Origin: an uncultured Cocleimonas sp.
GTDB lineage: Bacteria > Pseudomonadota > Gammaproteobacteria > Thiotrichales > Thiotrichaceae
DNA: 54,504 nucleotides
NCBI RefSeq assembly: GCF_947495625.1
Contig: NZ_CANLZW010000032.1
Span: 1 to 54,504, forward strand
Reading direction: 5' to 3'
Below, piece by piece: positions 28,471-39,200 of the stretch; position 1 is the first letter of the stretch; each line of letters opens with the position of its first letter. Position numbers and translations under genes: made by a program. The notes beneath the pieces were generated by a model. That model ran no database searches. It saw only the letters and a list, made by a program, of their open reading frames with translations, and was not told where the DNA came from.

Positions 28471-28947
28471 TTACCTAACAGTATAAAAACGAAACGGCGC
28501 CATCATTACGCCTTTTTCCGTTTCAAGTTTTACTTGGGCTTCCCATTCCATTCGCGTATTCACACAAATAGGAATAGTAAATTTACCGCTATAACTATTT
28601 GGTGTTTCCAGTTTTAACTCACTGCGGTTAAAACCCATATCCATATTCAAACCGACAAAATCTACCTTGACTGATGAAGCTGTGATTCCTTTGGTTTCAA
28701 CATGCAACGTTAGAGGCGTTAAAATTGGTATGTCTTTGGGGTTTAATGAAAAAGTGACAGATTCGCCATTAGGAAACACATTGATACAAGAGTCTTGCCT
28801 AAGATCACAGGGTTCTTGCAACGATGCTTCGGCAATATAATTTGATACCAGAAATTTTTTATAAAAGTAACTCGCAGCAATACCGCAAGCAAAAACAAGC
28901 AATGCGATAATCGTCAGAAAGTTCGTGGATTTTTTAGTGTCGGACAT
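28471..28947 (-). CDS. anchored periplasmic protein, FixH/YtkA-like
   Basis: A 158-residue protein with one N-terminal membrane helix (FLTIIALLVFACGIAASYFY) and a periplasmic beta-rich domain. It has the segment VGLNMDMGFNR, a Met-containing motif reminiscent of FixH/YtkA-like domains, and a late Cys (FTIPICVNTRMEWEAQV). Two more Cys lie in CDLRQDSCINVFP. The Met and Cys residues and the neighbouring copper-type receptor suggest metal binding, but this is inference. It lies 41 bases after nuoN on the same strand and may ride on the nuo transcript. Confidence 0.6.
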   Translation of the reverse strand: MSDTKKSTNFLTIIALLVFACGIAASYFYKKFLVSNYIAEASLQEPCDLRQDSCINVFPNGESVTFSLNPKDIPILTPLTLHVETKGITASSVKVDFVGLNMDMGFNRSELKLETPNSYSGKFTIPICVNTRMEWEAQVKLETEKGVMMAPFRFYTVR

Positions 28948-28988
28948 GATTCAGCTAAATTAAACGATGAAAAGACTAAGACCGACGA

Positions 28989-30530
28989 TTATAAACTGGC
29001 TTCAACCGCGAGAACACATAAAGACATCAGTGCGCCAGGTAAAATCCCTAGTGCTAATACTGATAGGCCATTCACACTTAAAAGCAATTTGAAATCGAAA
29101 CCCGATTTAGCAGGTACGAGTAATTCCTCATCACCTACAAATTCATCGGGCTGATCAAAGTACATAAGCTTTATCGCACGCAAGTAATAGTAAGCGCCGA
29201 TGACTGACATCACCACTGCAAACACTGCAAGCCAAACCACTTCAGCACCGACAACCGCTTTTAATACGGAGAGCTTTGCGTAAAAACCCACGGTTGGCGG
29301 AACGCCTGCCATGGAGAATAAGAACAGCATCATCATAAAGGCATACCAGGGATGGCGTGTGCTCAAGCCTTGTAAATCGATCAATCGATCCGCTTCATAA
29401 CCATCTCTGCTGAGTAGGATAATGATTCCGAATGCACCCATCGCGACTATTGAGTAAGTGATGATATAGAACATCGAAGATGCATAACCTACTTCCGTAC
29501 CTGCAAGAATTCCAAGCAGTACAAAACCCATATGTGAAATAGTTGAATACGCCAGCATGCGTTTGATATTGGTTTGCGCGATGGCAATAATGTTACCGAT
29601 AAACAACGATAAGGCAGCGAGTAAAGAGAGTATCTGCTGCCATCCCAACAACATCTCATCCAGACCTTCTACCAATAAACGGAACATCATGGCAAAAGCA
29701 GCAATTTTGGGCGCTGTTCCCAAAAATAAAGTTACTGCAGTAGGTGAGCCATCATAAACATCTGGTACCCACATATGAAAAGGAACAACACCGAGTTTGA
29801 AACCAAGACCAACTAGAATGAAAGATAAGCCCAGTAATAAGCCCATATTCTTCATCACATCATGACCCATCATGAAATTATCAATATGATCAAGATGTAA
29901 GCTACCGGTAACACCATAGATTATCGACATGCCGTAGAGCAACATGCCTGATGCAATAGCGCCAAGTACAAAATACTTCATACCTGCTTCTGAAGCCCTG
30001 CCATCGTTACGTCTGAATGCCACCATTGCATACATAGCTAGTGACAGTAGCTCTAAACCTAAATAGATGATCAGCATGGTCTTCGCTGAAACCATAATCA
30101 TCATGCCTAGTACGGCAAACAATCCTAAGGTGAAGTATTCACCCTTATACATTTGCCGAGTTTTTAAATAAGGTCGAGAATATACAAATACGCCAACCGT
30201 AATTAACAGGATAGAAACCTTTAGTACCTGTGACATTGGATCAAGCACAAACATATCACTAAATGTGGTTAGGCTTGCCTTTCCAGTTGTTTGCAGTGCT
30301 TCTGCCATATTGACATCGTTCATACCACTAATCACTAAAACAGCCGTGGTCAACAACACAATTTGTGACAATAAGTAAGTAACGTAACGATTTGAGTCTT
30401 TCAAAAACAAATCTACTAACAAAACCAGACACGTCCCCACTAACAGGAATATTTCAGGTATCGCAGGAGTAAAATCCGGAATAGCGAATTGCATAGGGAT
30501 TAAAGTCGCCACTATTGTAGAAACTAGCAT
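28989..30530 (-). CDS. nuoN: NADH-quinone oxidoreductase subunit N
   Basis: One of the three antiporter-like proton-pumping membrane subunits of complex I. Family landmarks include MKYFVLGAIASGMLLYG, KLGVVPFHMWVPDVYDG and KRMLAYSTISHMGFVLLG. I place the start at 30530, one base after the nuoM stop, giving 513 residues; a longer start at 30566 would overlap nuoM by 35 bases. Confidence 0.95.
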   Translation of the reverse strand: MLVSTIVATLIPMQFAIPDFTPAIPEIFLLVGTCLVLLVDLFLKDSNRYVTYLLSQIVLLTTAVLVISGMNDVNMAEALQTTGKASLTTFSDMFVLDPMSQVLKVSILLITVGVFVYSRPYLKTRQMYKGEYFTLGLFAVLGMMIMVSAKTMLIIYLGLELLSLAMYAMVAFRRNDGRASEAGMKYFVLGAIASGMLLYGMSIIYGVTGSLHLDHIDNFMMGHDVMKNMGLLLGLSFILVGLGFKLGVVPFHMWVPDVYDGSPTAVTLFLGTAPKIAAFAMMFRLLVEGLDEMLLGWQQILSLLAALSLFIGNIIAIAQTNIKRMLAYSTISHMGFVLLGILAGTEVGYASSMFYIITYSIVAMGAFGIIILLSRDGYEADRLIDLQGLSTRHPWYAFMMMLFLFSMAGVPPTVGFYAKLSVLKAVVGAEVVWLAVFAVVMSVIGAYYYLRAIKLMYFDQPDEFVGDEELLVPAKSGFDFKLLLSVNGLSVLALGILPGALMSLCVLAVEASL

Positions 30531-30531
30531 A

Positions 30532-32043
30532 TTAATTCCCCAATTTACTGGTTGTGGCTTGCTCAATCACATGAGCTAGTGAATCATTCATCACATGTAC
30601 CAAAGGCTCTGGCCATAGACCCAGGAGCAAAACGAAAAAGGCTAATGAGGCTAATATGATGGTCTCGCGTTTATTGATATCAGTTAACGCTGCAACATTA
30701 TCGTTAGCAACCGCACCGAAGATCACTCGTTTAACCAACCATAAGGTATAGGCAGCGCCAATAATTAAGGTAGTCGCAGCAAGAAATGCTATCCAGAAAT
30801 TAGCCTTGAAGCTGGTAAGGATTACCATGAACTCACCGACAAAACCCGAGGTACCCGGAAGACCTGTATTCGCCATCGCAAATAAAACAAAAAATCCTGC
30901 AAACCATGGCATGCGATTTGAAACACCACCATAAGCGGTAATCTCACGAGTATGCATACGATCGTATAACACACCGATACAGAGGAACATCGCGCCTGAA
31001 ATAAATCCATGTGACATCATTTGCACCATGCCACCTTGCAGGCCTAATAGTGTTCCTTCAGCGCTTCCTGTTTTCGCAACAATCGGGAACAACACAAAGA
31101 AACCTAAAGTCACAAAGCCCATATGAGCTATCGATGAATAAGCCACAAGCTTCTTCATATCGTTTTGTACCAAAGCGATAAAGCCGATATATACAATTGC
31201 GGTTAACGACATAAATATTACTAACCAAGCGAGCTCGCTCGAAGCATCAGGAACCATTGGCAAAGAGAAACGTAAGAAACCGTATCCGCCTATTTTCAAC
31301 ATGACCGCTGCTAGTATCACCGAACCACCGGTTGGTGCTTGTACGTGAGCATCTGGCAACCACGTATGCACTGGCCACATCGGCACTTTGACACCAAAGG
31401 CTACCAAGAAGGATAAGAATATTAAAATCTGTGGCGTCATTCCTAACTTAACAGTATGGAAATCTGCGATCGCAAAACTATCGGCCTGTGAATACATATA
31501 CACAAGACTGATTAGCATGAATACCGAGCCAAAGAAGGTATAGAGGAAGAACTTGATAGTCGCATAAATACGGTTATCGCCACCCCAGATTCCAATCACG
31601 ATAAACATCGGAATCAGCATCGCTTCGAAGAACACATAGAACAAGATAGAGTCTTGCGCGGCAAACACTCCATTGATGATGCCTTCCATGATTAAGAAGG
31701 CAGACATATATTGCGCTGGCTTATGTTTAATTACTTCCCATCCAGCAATAACAATCAAAACGGTAATGAATGTATTGAGTAGAATTAGTGGCATTGAGAT
31801 GCCATCAACACCCAAGTGATAGTTTATTTTGAAAGACTCTATCCACGGCGCTAATTCAACAAACTGCATTTGATGACCGACGGGATTAAAGTCAGTCCAT
31901 AGTGGAATACTGAGCAAAAAGGTTAAGACACTGAATACAAATGCTATAGGTCGAGGCGCAAACTTATCGCCAGTAAACAGCAATATCAACCCACCGATGA
32001 TCGGCAGCCAAATTAAAATACTGAGCAAATTACCCTCAAACAT
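30532..32043 (-). CDS. nuoM: NADH-quinone oxidoreductase subunit M
   Basis: The antiporter-like subunit M of complex I. Landmarks are PMFIVIGIWGGDNRIYA, VKVPMWPVHTWLPDAHVQAP and KKLVAYSSIAHMGFVTLG. The start at 32043 has GGAG six bases upstream and lies two bases after the nuoL stop. A second ATG four codons earlier includes part of that ribosome-binding site, so it is rejected. 503 residues. Confidence 0.96.
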   Translation of the reverse strand: MFEGNLLSILIWLPIIGGLILLFTGDKFAPRPIAFVFSVLTFLLSIPLWTDFNPVGHQMQFVELAPWIESFKINYHLGVDGISMPLILLNTFITVLIVIAGWEVIKHKPAQYMSAFLIMEGIINGVFAAQDSILFYVFFEAMLIPMFIVIGIWGGDNRIYATIKFFLYTFFGSVFMLISLVYMYSQADSFAIADFHTVKLGMTPQILIFLSFLVAFGVKVPMWPVHTWLPDAHVQAPTGGSVILAAVMLKIGGYGFLRFSLPMVPDASSELAWLVIFMSLTAIVYIGFIALVQNDMKKLVAYSSIAHMGFVTLGFFVLFPIVAKTGSAEGTLLGLQGGMVQMMSHGFISGAMFLCIGVLYDRMHTREITAYGGVSNRMPWFAGFFVLFAMANTGLPGTSGFVGEFMVILTSFKANFWIAFLAATTLIIGAAYTLWLVKRVIFGAVANDNVAALTDINKRETIILASLAFFVLLLGLWPEPLVHVMNDSLAHVIEQATTSKLGN

Positions 32044-34051
32044 TATTCGCTCCAAACAATAACCAACTCATAATTGCCAGGACACCAATGATGATTGAAA
32101 AAGCATAATGATATAAATAACCCGTTTGCATGCGTCTGATAAATGACGCAAACCAACCCGTAACTTTTGCCGAACCATTTACTAGTAATCCATCTATTAA
32201 GAAGCGATCACCAACAGCCCACAGCCCTTTACCAAGAGCTAGCGCACCGCCTGCAAAGACTGCCATATTGAACTCATCGGCAAAGTATTTCTTATCAAGA
32301 ATTGTGTAAATAAAGCGTAACTTGTCATAACCCCACTGAGCAATTGAAGGTTGTTTCATATAGATATAATAAGCACTTCCTGCGCCAGCCATTGCTAACC
32401 AGAAAGGCAATGCCATCAAACCATGGCCAACAAAACTAAATATGTTTACTATCCAACTGTCACTTCCATGAAAGTGATGTGTAATCGTTTCTATAGCAGG
32501 ATGATTTTCATTAACATGTATTACACCATCAAAGAAATCACCCACAACCATCGGGTCTAAAAAGTAACCTGTTAACACTGCTGGAATAGCTAATGCTATC
32601 AATGGCCACGTCACGACTTTTGCAGGTTCATGTAAATGTGATTTAGTGTGTTCATCCATGCGCTCTTCACCATGGAACACCAGGAAGAACATTCTGAAGC
32701 TATAAAATGCGGTAACGAATACGCCGAGTAAAACCATCCAGTAAGCGTATTCTGAGCCGGGAATATTTGCAGCATGGACTGCTTCGATAATTAAATCTTT
32801 GGAGAAGAAACCAGAGAAGAATGGAAAGCCAATCAAGGCTAAAGAACCCACTAGTGAAGTCCAGTAAGTAATCGGTAGATACTTTTTCAAGCCACCCATT
32901 TTGCGTATATCTTGTTCGTGATGCATGGCAATAATGACAGAACCTGCCGCCAAGAATAATAGTGCTTTAAAGAAGGCATGTGTCATCAAATGAAATACAG
33001 CAGCGCTATATGCCGATGCACCTAAGGCAACTGTCATGTAACCCAATTGTGACAACGTAGAATACGCAACAACGCGTTTAATATCGTTTTGCACTATACC
33101 AATCAGTCCCATGAAGAACGCTGTTGTCGCTCCAATGATTAACACCATGCTTAATGCAGTGTCCGACATTTCAAAGATGGGTGACATACGAGCCACCATG
33201 AAAATGCCCGCGGTCACCATTGTCGCCGCATGTATCAATGCAGAAATGGGTGTCGGGCCTTCCATCGAATCGGGCAGCCAAACATGCAGTGGAACTTGAG
33301 CTGACTTACCCATTGCGCCAACGAATAGGGAGATCGCTATGATACTCACCAACATCCACTCGGTATCAGGCAAAATAGTCAGGGTAATATGTTCAATGGC
33401 GGGGAGACGCTCAAAGACTTCTTTATAATCGACAGATCCGGTATAAGTCCAGATTGCCGCTATACCTAATAAAAAGCCAAAATCACCAACACGGTTCACC
33501 AAGAATGCTTTCATATTGGCAAAAATTGCGGTGTCTCGGGTAGACCAGAAGCCGATCAATAAATATGAGACAAGACCTACCGCTTCCCAACCAAAAAACA
33601 GCTGCATGAAGTTATTAGACATAACCAGCATCAGCATAGAAAAGGTAAAGAGAGAGATATAAGAAAAGAAACGTTGATAACTATTCGTACCACCACGACT
33701 ATCTTCAGGCCAGTTATGTTTGTCGTCTTGCATATAACCAATGGTGTAGATATGCACCATTAATGACACAAAGGTCACCACAACCATCATCATTGATGTT
33801 AGGCGGTCTATCTGAAAACCTACTGCGAATTTCGTATTGCCAACTTGAGCCCAGGTATACACATCACCATAGAAAGTATGCCCATCAAAACCGACATGTT
33901 TAAGAACAACAAAAGACAATAAGCACGAAATGCCTACACCTAAAATGGTAATAGTATGTGCGCCTTTTCGGCCAATAATACCGCCGAATAAACCGGCAAT
34001 AATTGCGCCAATAAGAGAAGCAAGAGGAATAGCTAAATAGATACTTTCCAT
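32036..34051 (-). CDS. nuoL: NADH-quinone oxidoreductase subunit L
   Basis: The largest antiporter-like subunit of complex I, carrying the lateral amphipathic helix at its C-terminus. The 671 residues include FGWEAVGLVSYLLIGFW, KSAQVPLHVWLPDSMEGPTP, SALIHAATMVTAGIFM and KRVVAYSTLSQLGYM. It follows nuoK by 8 bases. Confidence 0.97.
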   Translation of the reverse strand: MESIYLAIPLASLIGAIIAGLFGGIIGRKGAHTITILGVGISCLLSFVVLKHVGFDGHTFYGDVYTWAQVGNTKFAVGFQIDRLTSMMMVVVTFVSLMVHIYTIGYMQDDKHNWPEDSRGGTNSYQRFFSYISLFTFSMLMLVMSNNFMQLFFGWEAVGLVSYLLIGFWSTRDTAIFANMKAFLVNRVGDFGFLLGIAAIWTYTGSVDYKEVFERLPAIEHITLTILPDTEWMLVSIIAISLFVGAMGKSAQVPLHVWLPDSMEGPTPISALIHAATMVTAGIFMVARMSPIFEMSDTALSMVLIIGATTAFFMGLIGIVQNDIKRVVAYSTLSQLGYMTVALGASAYSAAVFHLMTHAFFKALLFLAAGSVIIAMHHEQDIRKMGGLKKYLPITYWTSLVGSLALIGFPFFSGFFSKDLIIEAVHAANIPGSEYAYWMVLLGVFVTAFYSFRMFFLVFHGEERMDEHTKSHLHEPAKVVTWPLIALAIPAVLTGYFLDPMVVGDFFDGVIHVNENHPAIETITHHFHGSDSWIVNIFSFVGHGLMALPFWLAMAGAGSAYYIYMKQPSIAQWGYDKLRFIYTILDKKYFADEFNMAVFAGGALALGKGLWAVGDRFLIDGLLVNGSAKVTGWFASFIRRMQTGYLYHYAFSIIIGVLAIMSWLLFGANNV

Positions 34052-34059
34052 AAATGCCC

Positions 34060-34365
34060 TTACCCTTTCATATCATCAAGCTCTTGCACATTGATGGTAC
34101 GACGATTTCGAAAAACCGTAACCAAAATTGCAAGCCCGATAGCTGCTTCTGCAGCAGCAACGGTGAGAATAAAGAATACAAAAACCTGTCCAGCCATATC
34201 ACCAAGATAATGAGAAAAGGCGATAAAGTTCAAATTCACTGCGAGTAGCATTAGCTCGATACACATCAAAAGAATAATCATATTCTTCCGATTCAAAAAA
34301 ATTCCTGCCACAGCGATTGAAAACAGCAAGGCACCAACAATGAGAAAGTGTGATAAAGGTATCAT
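34060..34365 (-). CDS. nuoK: NADH-quinone oxidoreductase subunit K
   Basis: A three-helix membrane subunit of complex I (101 residues). The conserved membrane Glu lies in [16 protein letters not shown] and a second in [13 protein letters not shown]. Its ATG overlaps the nuoJ stop codon by one base (TAATG), suggesting translational coupling. Confidence 0.96.
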   Translation of the reverse strand: MIPLSHFLIVGALLFSIAVAGIFLNRKNMIILLMCIELMLLAVNLNFIAFSHYLGDMAGQVFVFFILTVAAAEAAIGLAILVTVFRNRRTINVQELDDMKG

Positions 34366-34970
34366 TATCTTTCTCCCTGCTTAGCTTCTGTTTTCATTTT
34401 AATGATGCGTAATCGATCTTCTTTTCGAGTTCGAATTTGCGCTCCCTGATCCTGCTTTTTAACGCCTTCACGTCGACGCAGTGTTAAGGCAATAGCAGCA
34501 ATAATAGCAACCACTAAAATGACTGCTGCAATCTCAAATGGGTAGACATATTCAGTGTATAGAATCTCACCCAATGCTTCGGTATTGCTGCTGTCTAATG
34601 GCGCGGCTTCTGGTATCGGTCGATCAAAGGTTTTTGACTTCATTACCAAAATCATTTCAGCAGCGACTGCAACTGCAACCAAAATACCTAGTGGCATATA
34701 CCGCGTAAAGCCTTCTTTCAAGATATCTATATTGATATCCAGCATCATAATCACGAATAAAAATAGCACCATGACAGCGCCTACGTAAACGAGTACTAAC
34801 ACTACTCCCAGAAATTCTGCTTCAAGTAATACCCACGTTGCGGCACTGGTAAAAAACGCCAAAATCAAAAATAAAGCAGCATAAACAGGATTACGCGCAG
34901 TCACTACACGTACTGCAGAAAACAGTGTTACTGCTGAAAATACGTAAAATATGAATAGCTCGAATGTCAT
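34365..34970 (-). CDS. nuoJ: NADH-quinone oxidoreductase subunit J
   Basis: A five-helix membrane subunit of complex I (201 residues). Landmarks are [20 protein letters not shown] and [19 protein letters not shown]. The C-terminal tail is basic and longer than in short NuoJ proteins. Gap of 73 bases to nuoI upstream. Confidence 0.94.
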   Translation of the reverse strand: MTFELFIFYVFSAVTLFSAVRVVTARNPVYAALFLILAFFTSAATWVLLEAEFLGVVLVLVYVGAVMVLFLFVIMMLDINIDILKEGFTRYMPLGILVAVAVAAEMILVMKSKTFDRPIPEAAPLDSSNTEALGEILYTEYVYPFEIAAVILVVAIIAAIALTLRRREGVKKQDQGAQIRTRKEDRLRIIKMKTEAKQGER

Positions 34971-35043
34971 TTTCTTCCTTGTTTAACCTTACTTACTTCT
35001 TAGTTCTACAAAATTAGTTCTACCAAACATCATTATTTAATTA

Positions 35044-35535
35044 TTATTTATAAGGCGCGTCTGCTGCTTTTCGTTTTGCGATTTCGCTTTCATGCTTATC
35101 ACCAAAGGCTAATAACTCTTCCTTAGTGATGATGTTTTTGCCACGTTCTTCAAAGTGATATTCAAAAATATGGGTTTCTACAATAGCATCTACCGGACAG
35201 GCTTCTTCGCAGAACCCACAGTAAATACACTTAAAGAAATCAATATCGTATTTAGTGGTTCGACGTGTTCCGTCTTCACGTTCTTCCATTTCTATGTCAA
35301 TTGCCAAGGCAGGGCAAACCGCTTCACACAATTTACAAGCAATGCATCGCTCTTGACCGTTAGGGTATCTGCGCAAAGCATGATGCCCCCTGAAACGAGG
35401 TGACATCGGGGTTTTTTGTTCTGGATACTGAATGGTGATTTTACGTTTGAATAAATACTTTCCAGTAACACCCAGTCCTTTAAACAATTCAAATAGCGTA
35501 AAGGATTTAATGTAATGTTTGATTGATCTAATCAT
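35044..35535 (-). CDS. nuoI: NADH-quinone oxidoreductase subunit I
   Basis: A peripheral complex I subunit carrying two 4Fe-4S clusters (N6a and N6b), bound by [12 protein letters not shown] and [12 protein letters not shown]. At 163 residues it is of normal length. It is separated from nuoH by 126 bases that contain a copy of the dispersed repeat, the largest gap in the operon. Confidence 0.97.
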   Translation of the reverse strand: MIRSIKHYIKSFTLFELFKGLGVTGKYLFKRKITIQYPEQKTPMSPRFRGHHALRRYPNGQERCIACKLCEAVCPALAIDIEMEEREDGTRRTTKYDIDFFKCIYCGFCEEACPVDAIVETHIFEYHFEERGKNIITKEELLAFGDKHESEIAKRKAADAPYK

Positions 35536-35607
35536 TGCACTCTCCTTTATTTGCTCTTTGATTCACAGCTTCAAATTTCATTTCTTCTAACGGCTTTGTC
35601 ATTCCAG

Positions 35608-35640
35608 AAAAAAGTGCCTTAAAGTGGGGGGGTGACCTTT
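35608..35640 (-). repeat. dispersed G-run repeat between nuoH and nuoI
   Basis: Six A, GTGCCTT, then AAAGTGGGGGGGTGACC. On the minus strand, in the direction of nuo transcription, it reads C-run then T-run. It lies 21 bases after the nuoH stop and 72 bases before nuoI. Confidence 0.85.
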
Positions 35641-35661
35641 TAATACTATTTAAACCTGTAT

Positions 35662-36723
35662 TTACAACCATGGCTGCCACCCTAGCGCTATTGCAACACC
35701 CTCACCAAAAATCCAGACTAGCGTTACAGGAATTAATATTTTCCAGCCTAAACGCATAATCTGATCGTAACGGTATCGAGGGAACGTCGCTCTAAACCAT
35801 AAATAGCAAAATAGAAAGAACATCGCTTTTAACAGCAACCAGTGGAACCCATCACCCATTAGAAAACCGAGAACAGGAATATCATCCATAGATGTTCCAA
35901 ATGGAGACAGCCAACCACCGAAAAATAGTAAAGCGGTTAACGTTGAAATCAATATCATACTGGCATATTCAGCGAGGAAGAATAGCGCAAACGCCATACC
36001 AGAATACTCTACGTGGAAACCAGCAACGATTTCTGACTCGCCTTCTGCCACATCAAATGGAGCACGATTGGTTTCTGCTACACCAGAGATAAAAAACACC
36101 ACGAACAAACCAAAGAGTGGCCATACATTCCAACCGAACAGCCCCCCACTTTGAGCTCTTACTATTTCTGTTAGATTCAAGCTCCCTGAAACCATTAGAA
36201 CGCCTACTAGAGCGAAGCCCATTGCAATTTCGTAAGAGACTACCTGTGCGCCAACACGAAGTGAACTCAAGATCGCATACTTGGAATTTGAAGCCCAGCC
36301 AGCAAGAATAATACCGAAAACATCCAGTGAATTAATCGCCAAAATAAGTAATAAACCAGCGTTCACATTGGCTAGAACCCCCCCATCCCAAAATGGAATT
36401 ACTGACCAGACAGCTAGCGCTGGGGCTAACGCCAGCATTGGAGCAATAAAAAATACGACCTTGCTTGAACGTGTTGGAGTAATAATCTCCTTAAACATCA
36501 GTTTTACGGTATCAGCAATGGGTTGCAACCAACCCTTTGGTCCAACACGATTCGGCCCCATGCGACTTTGCATATAACCGATAATTTTTCTCTCGGCAAA
36601 TGTAGTGTACGCCACAGCTAGAATTAACGGCAATAGGATAGCGATGATCTTAAGCAAGATCACAATCAGAGTGGCTAAACCCTCTGGCAGGAAACTGTTT
36701 AAAAATGTCGTTAAAGTATCCAA
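35662..36723 (-). CDS. nuoH: NADH-quinone oxidoreductase subunit H
   Basis: The membrane subunit of complex I that forms part of the quinone-binding chamber. The 353 residues include [40 protein letters not shown] and [18 protein letters not shown]. It is 74 bases downstream of nuoG. The codons for QSGGLFG resemble the repeat core on the opposite strand, but only weakly. Confidence 0.97.
   Translation of the reverse strand: MDTLTTFLNSFLPEGLATLIVILLKIIAILLPLILAVAYTTFAERKIIGYMQSRMGPNRVGPKGWLQPIADTVKLMFKEIITPTRSSKVVFFIAPMLALAPALAVWSVIPFWDGGVLANVNAGLLLILAINSLDVFGIILAGWASNSKYAILSSLRVGAQVVSYEIAMGFALVGVLMVSGSLNLTEIVRAQSGGLFGWNVWPLFGLFVVFFISGVAETNRAPFDVAEGESEIVAGFHVEYSGMAFALFFLAEYASMILISTLTALLFFGGWLSPFGTSMDDIPVLGFLMGDGFHWLLLKAMFFLFCYLWFRATFPRYRYDQIMRLGWKILIPVTLVWIFGEGVAIALGWQPWL
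36138..36160 (+). repeat. possible degenerate repeat copy inside nuoH
   Basis: The plus strand reads AGCCCCCCACTTTGAGCTCT, sharing the C-run and ACTTT-x-AG core with the dispersed repeat but not the outer parts. It may be chance. Confidence 0.3.
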
Positions 36724-36797
36724 TTTATCCCTGTTACATTTGTCCGTTTAAAAGCTGGTTTAAAACACGCTGTATTACACTAAATACTATTCTAAAT

Positions 36798-39200
36798 TTA
36801 TGCTGTTATTTCTATTTCCCCAAAAGCTGAGCCTAATAAACTACTTGATTGAGTTCCCGAAGCCAGCAAAGCGCATTTATCGGGAATATAGTCATTGATG
36901 ATTAAAGGCATAGAAACGACAACTTCACCTTGCTTTACCTCAACTGTCGTAACTTCTTTACTGTTGTCATCAACCAAATCCTTCAATCCAAGCAAAGCAA
37001 TTTCTTTAGAATTGAGTTGCACCGCATTTTGCTCAGGACTACTTTTCTGTAATGCAGCTGCTCTTCTAACTAAAGAATCACCCGAATACTCACCAACATT
37101 ACCTATACGGTATAAACATTGAGTAGGCACGTCATCGAGTTTTGTATATATACCCTCAACACTTACTGAGTTTTCATTATTAATATCTTTGCAAAGTTCA
37201 CGAAGCTCGTTTCTCACGTCTTTAGAGCTCACATAATCAAAGCCTTTTACGTCTAATTTATTACCTAAAACACGCAGTATTTTCCATGCTGGTCTTGCTT
37301 CGCCGCTTCCTTTCGCTGCCGCTTTAAAACTTTGCCAGGTACCTTCTGTATTTACATAAGTACCTGAGGTTTCGGCATAGGCTGCACTCGGTAATATTAT
37401 GTCAGCCAACGCCAGTAGGCTTTTATTTGCATAAGGAGTGATAGCGATTACCGTATCTGCCTGATTCATCGCTGCTTTAGCTTGCTGTGGATTATCCGAA
37501 TCTCGTTCTAACTCCAAATCCAAAAGTACGTATACTTTTTTGGCTCTCGAGAGCATCTCGCTTGCATTCTTACCGATGACATCTGCAACTTGGTCAGCTT
37601 CTTTTTTATGAGGCACTACACCTGCTAGCCATGCTCCAGCTGAATTTGCTGATTCTGACAAATAGCCTAATGTAGACTTTGTATTTGCCGCAATCGCTTT
37701 AGATAAAGCCCGTAACGTCGAATACCCTGGATGTTGTTTAGAAATATTACCCAGAAACACTGCAGATTTTTTTGATTTCATCAAATTTTCGGCGATTGCT
37801 TTATCTATTTTATTGACTCTAACGCCAGTAAATAAATCTTTTAAACCGGCCGGAATTTTATTTTTACTCAAGGTATAGCTGGCTTTCGCAATAATTGCCA
37901 AGGTGTTAATCATTTCAACCGGATTACTCACTCTTTGAGTGTCTACCTCGTAATTAAAATCTAGCTCCATAGGATTAACACACATCACTTTAGCGCCGTT
38001 GAGAGCGGCTTTACGAATGCGATGATTAATCATTGGCTGTTCTTTTCTAACATTAGAACCTACCAACAGAATGCTATCCAGATTTTCAATTTCAGCAATC
38101 TTCATACCCAGTGACGGAAAAGCTCCTGCACTTTCTTGATCGTTGAAGTCAATCTGGCGAAGGCGATGATCGATATTTGAAACACCAATACCGCGCATAG
38201 ACTTCTGCAGTAAATATAGTTCTTCAAGCGTAGCTCGGGGAGAAGCTAACACTGCAATATCTTTGGCCGCAACCTCAGTGAGATTTTCAACGGTTCTATC
38301 TAACGCTGTTGACCAGTCAACCTCTTTCCAGATACCGTTATATTTGATCATTGGTTTTTCTACACGATCTTCAGCATAAACACCTTGGTAACTGAAACGG
38401 TCTCGATCAGAAATCCAGCATTCATTTATGTCTTCATTCTCAGCAGCAATGACACGTACTAACTTTTGTTTGAATGTATGTAACTTGACACTAGAACCCA
38501 CGCTATCATGAGACGCGATGGAGGGCGTTTGCATCATTTCCCAGGCTCGTGAATGATAACGTGAGGGCTTGGCAGTAAGTGCACCAACGGGGCAAATATC
38601 AATAATATTCCCTGATATTTCTGAATCTAAACTCTTTTCAACAAAAGTTCCGATTTCCATTCGATCACCACGGCCGGTTGCACCCATTTCACGCATTCCA
38701 GCAATTTCTTCACCAAAACGTACACATCGGGTACATTGAATACATCGAGTCATTTCAGTCGCTACAAGTTCACCGATATCCTTATCGACTACTACACGTT
38801 TCATTTCATGGAAATTTGATGAACCGCTGCCAAACTCCATTGATAAATCTTGTAACTCGCATTCACCACCCTGGTCACAAATAGGACAATCCAATGGATG
38901 GTTGATAAGCAAGAATTCCATGGTATCTTTCTGTGCAGTCAATGCCCTTTCAGACCTTGTCCAGACTACCATACCTTCATTTACTGGTGTAGCGCAGGCT
39001 GGCAATGGCTTGGGTGCTTTCTCGACATCAACAAGGCACATGCGGCAGTTTGCGGCTACAGATAATTTTTTGTGATAACAGAATCGTGGAATATGGATAT
39101 CTGATTTATCAGCAACATCAATAAGCATCGACCCAGGAACAGCCTCTATCTCCTTATCGTTGATAGTGATTGTTACGAATTTGTTATCAGAATTACTCAT
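36798..39200 (-). CDS. nuoG: NADH-quinone oxidoreductase subunit G
   Basis: The large iron-sulfur subunit of complex I (800 residues). Cluster-binding segments are visible in order: [50 protein letters not shown] and [11 protein letters not shown]. The extra cysteine cluster N7 seen in some bacteria is missing ([11 protein letters not shown] follows RAWEM). A molybdopterin-oxidoreductase-like domain fills the rest. It overlaps nuoF by 4 bases. Confidence 0.97.
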   Translation of the reverse strand: MSNSDNKFVTITINDKEIEAVPGSMLIDVADKSDIHIPRFCYHKKLSVAANCRMCLVDVEKAPKPLPACATPVNEGMVVWTRSERALTAQKDTMEFLLINHPLDCPICDQGGECELQDLSMEFGSGSSNFHEMKRVVVDKDIGELVATEMTRCIQCTRCVRFGEEIAGMREMGATGRGDRMEIGTFVEKSLDSEISGNIIDICPVGALTAKPSRYHSRAWEMMQTPSIASHDSVGSSVKLHTFKQKLVRVIAAENEDINECWISDRDRFSYQGVYAEDRVEKPMIKYNGIWKEVDWSTALDRTVENLTEVAAKDIAVLASPRATLEELYLLQKSMRGIGVSNIDHRLRQIDFNDQESAGAFPSLGMKIAEIENLDSILLVGSNVRKEQPMINHRIRKAALNGAKVMCVNPMELDFNYEVDTQRVSNPVEMINTLAIIAKASYTLSKNKIPAGLKDLFTGVRVNKIDKAIAENLMKSKKSAVFLGNISKQHPGYSTLRALSKAIAANTKSTLGYLSESANSAGAWLAGVVPHKKEADQVADVIGKNASEMLSRAKKVYVLLDLELERDSDNPQQAKAAMNQADTVIAITPYANKSLLALADIILPSAAYAETSGTYVNTEGTWQSFKAAAKGSGEARPAWKILRVLGNKLDVKGFDYVSSKDVRNELRELCKDINNENSVSVEGIYTKLDDVPTQCLYRIGNVGEYSGDSLVRRAAALQKSSPEQNAVQLNSKEIALLGLKDLVDDNSKEVTTVEVKQGEVVVSMPLIINDYIPDKCALLASGTQSSSLLGSAFGEIEITA

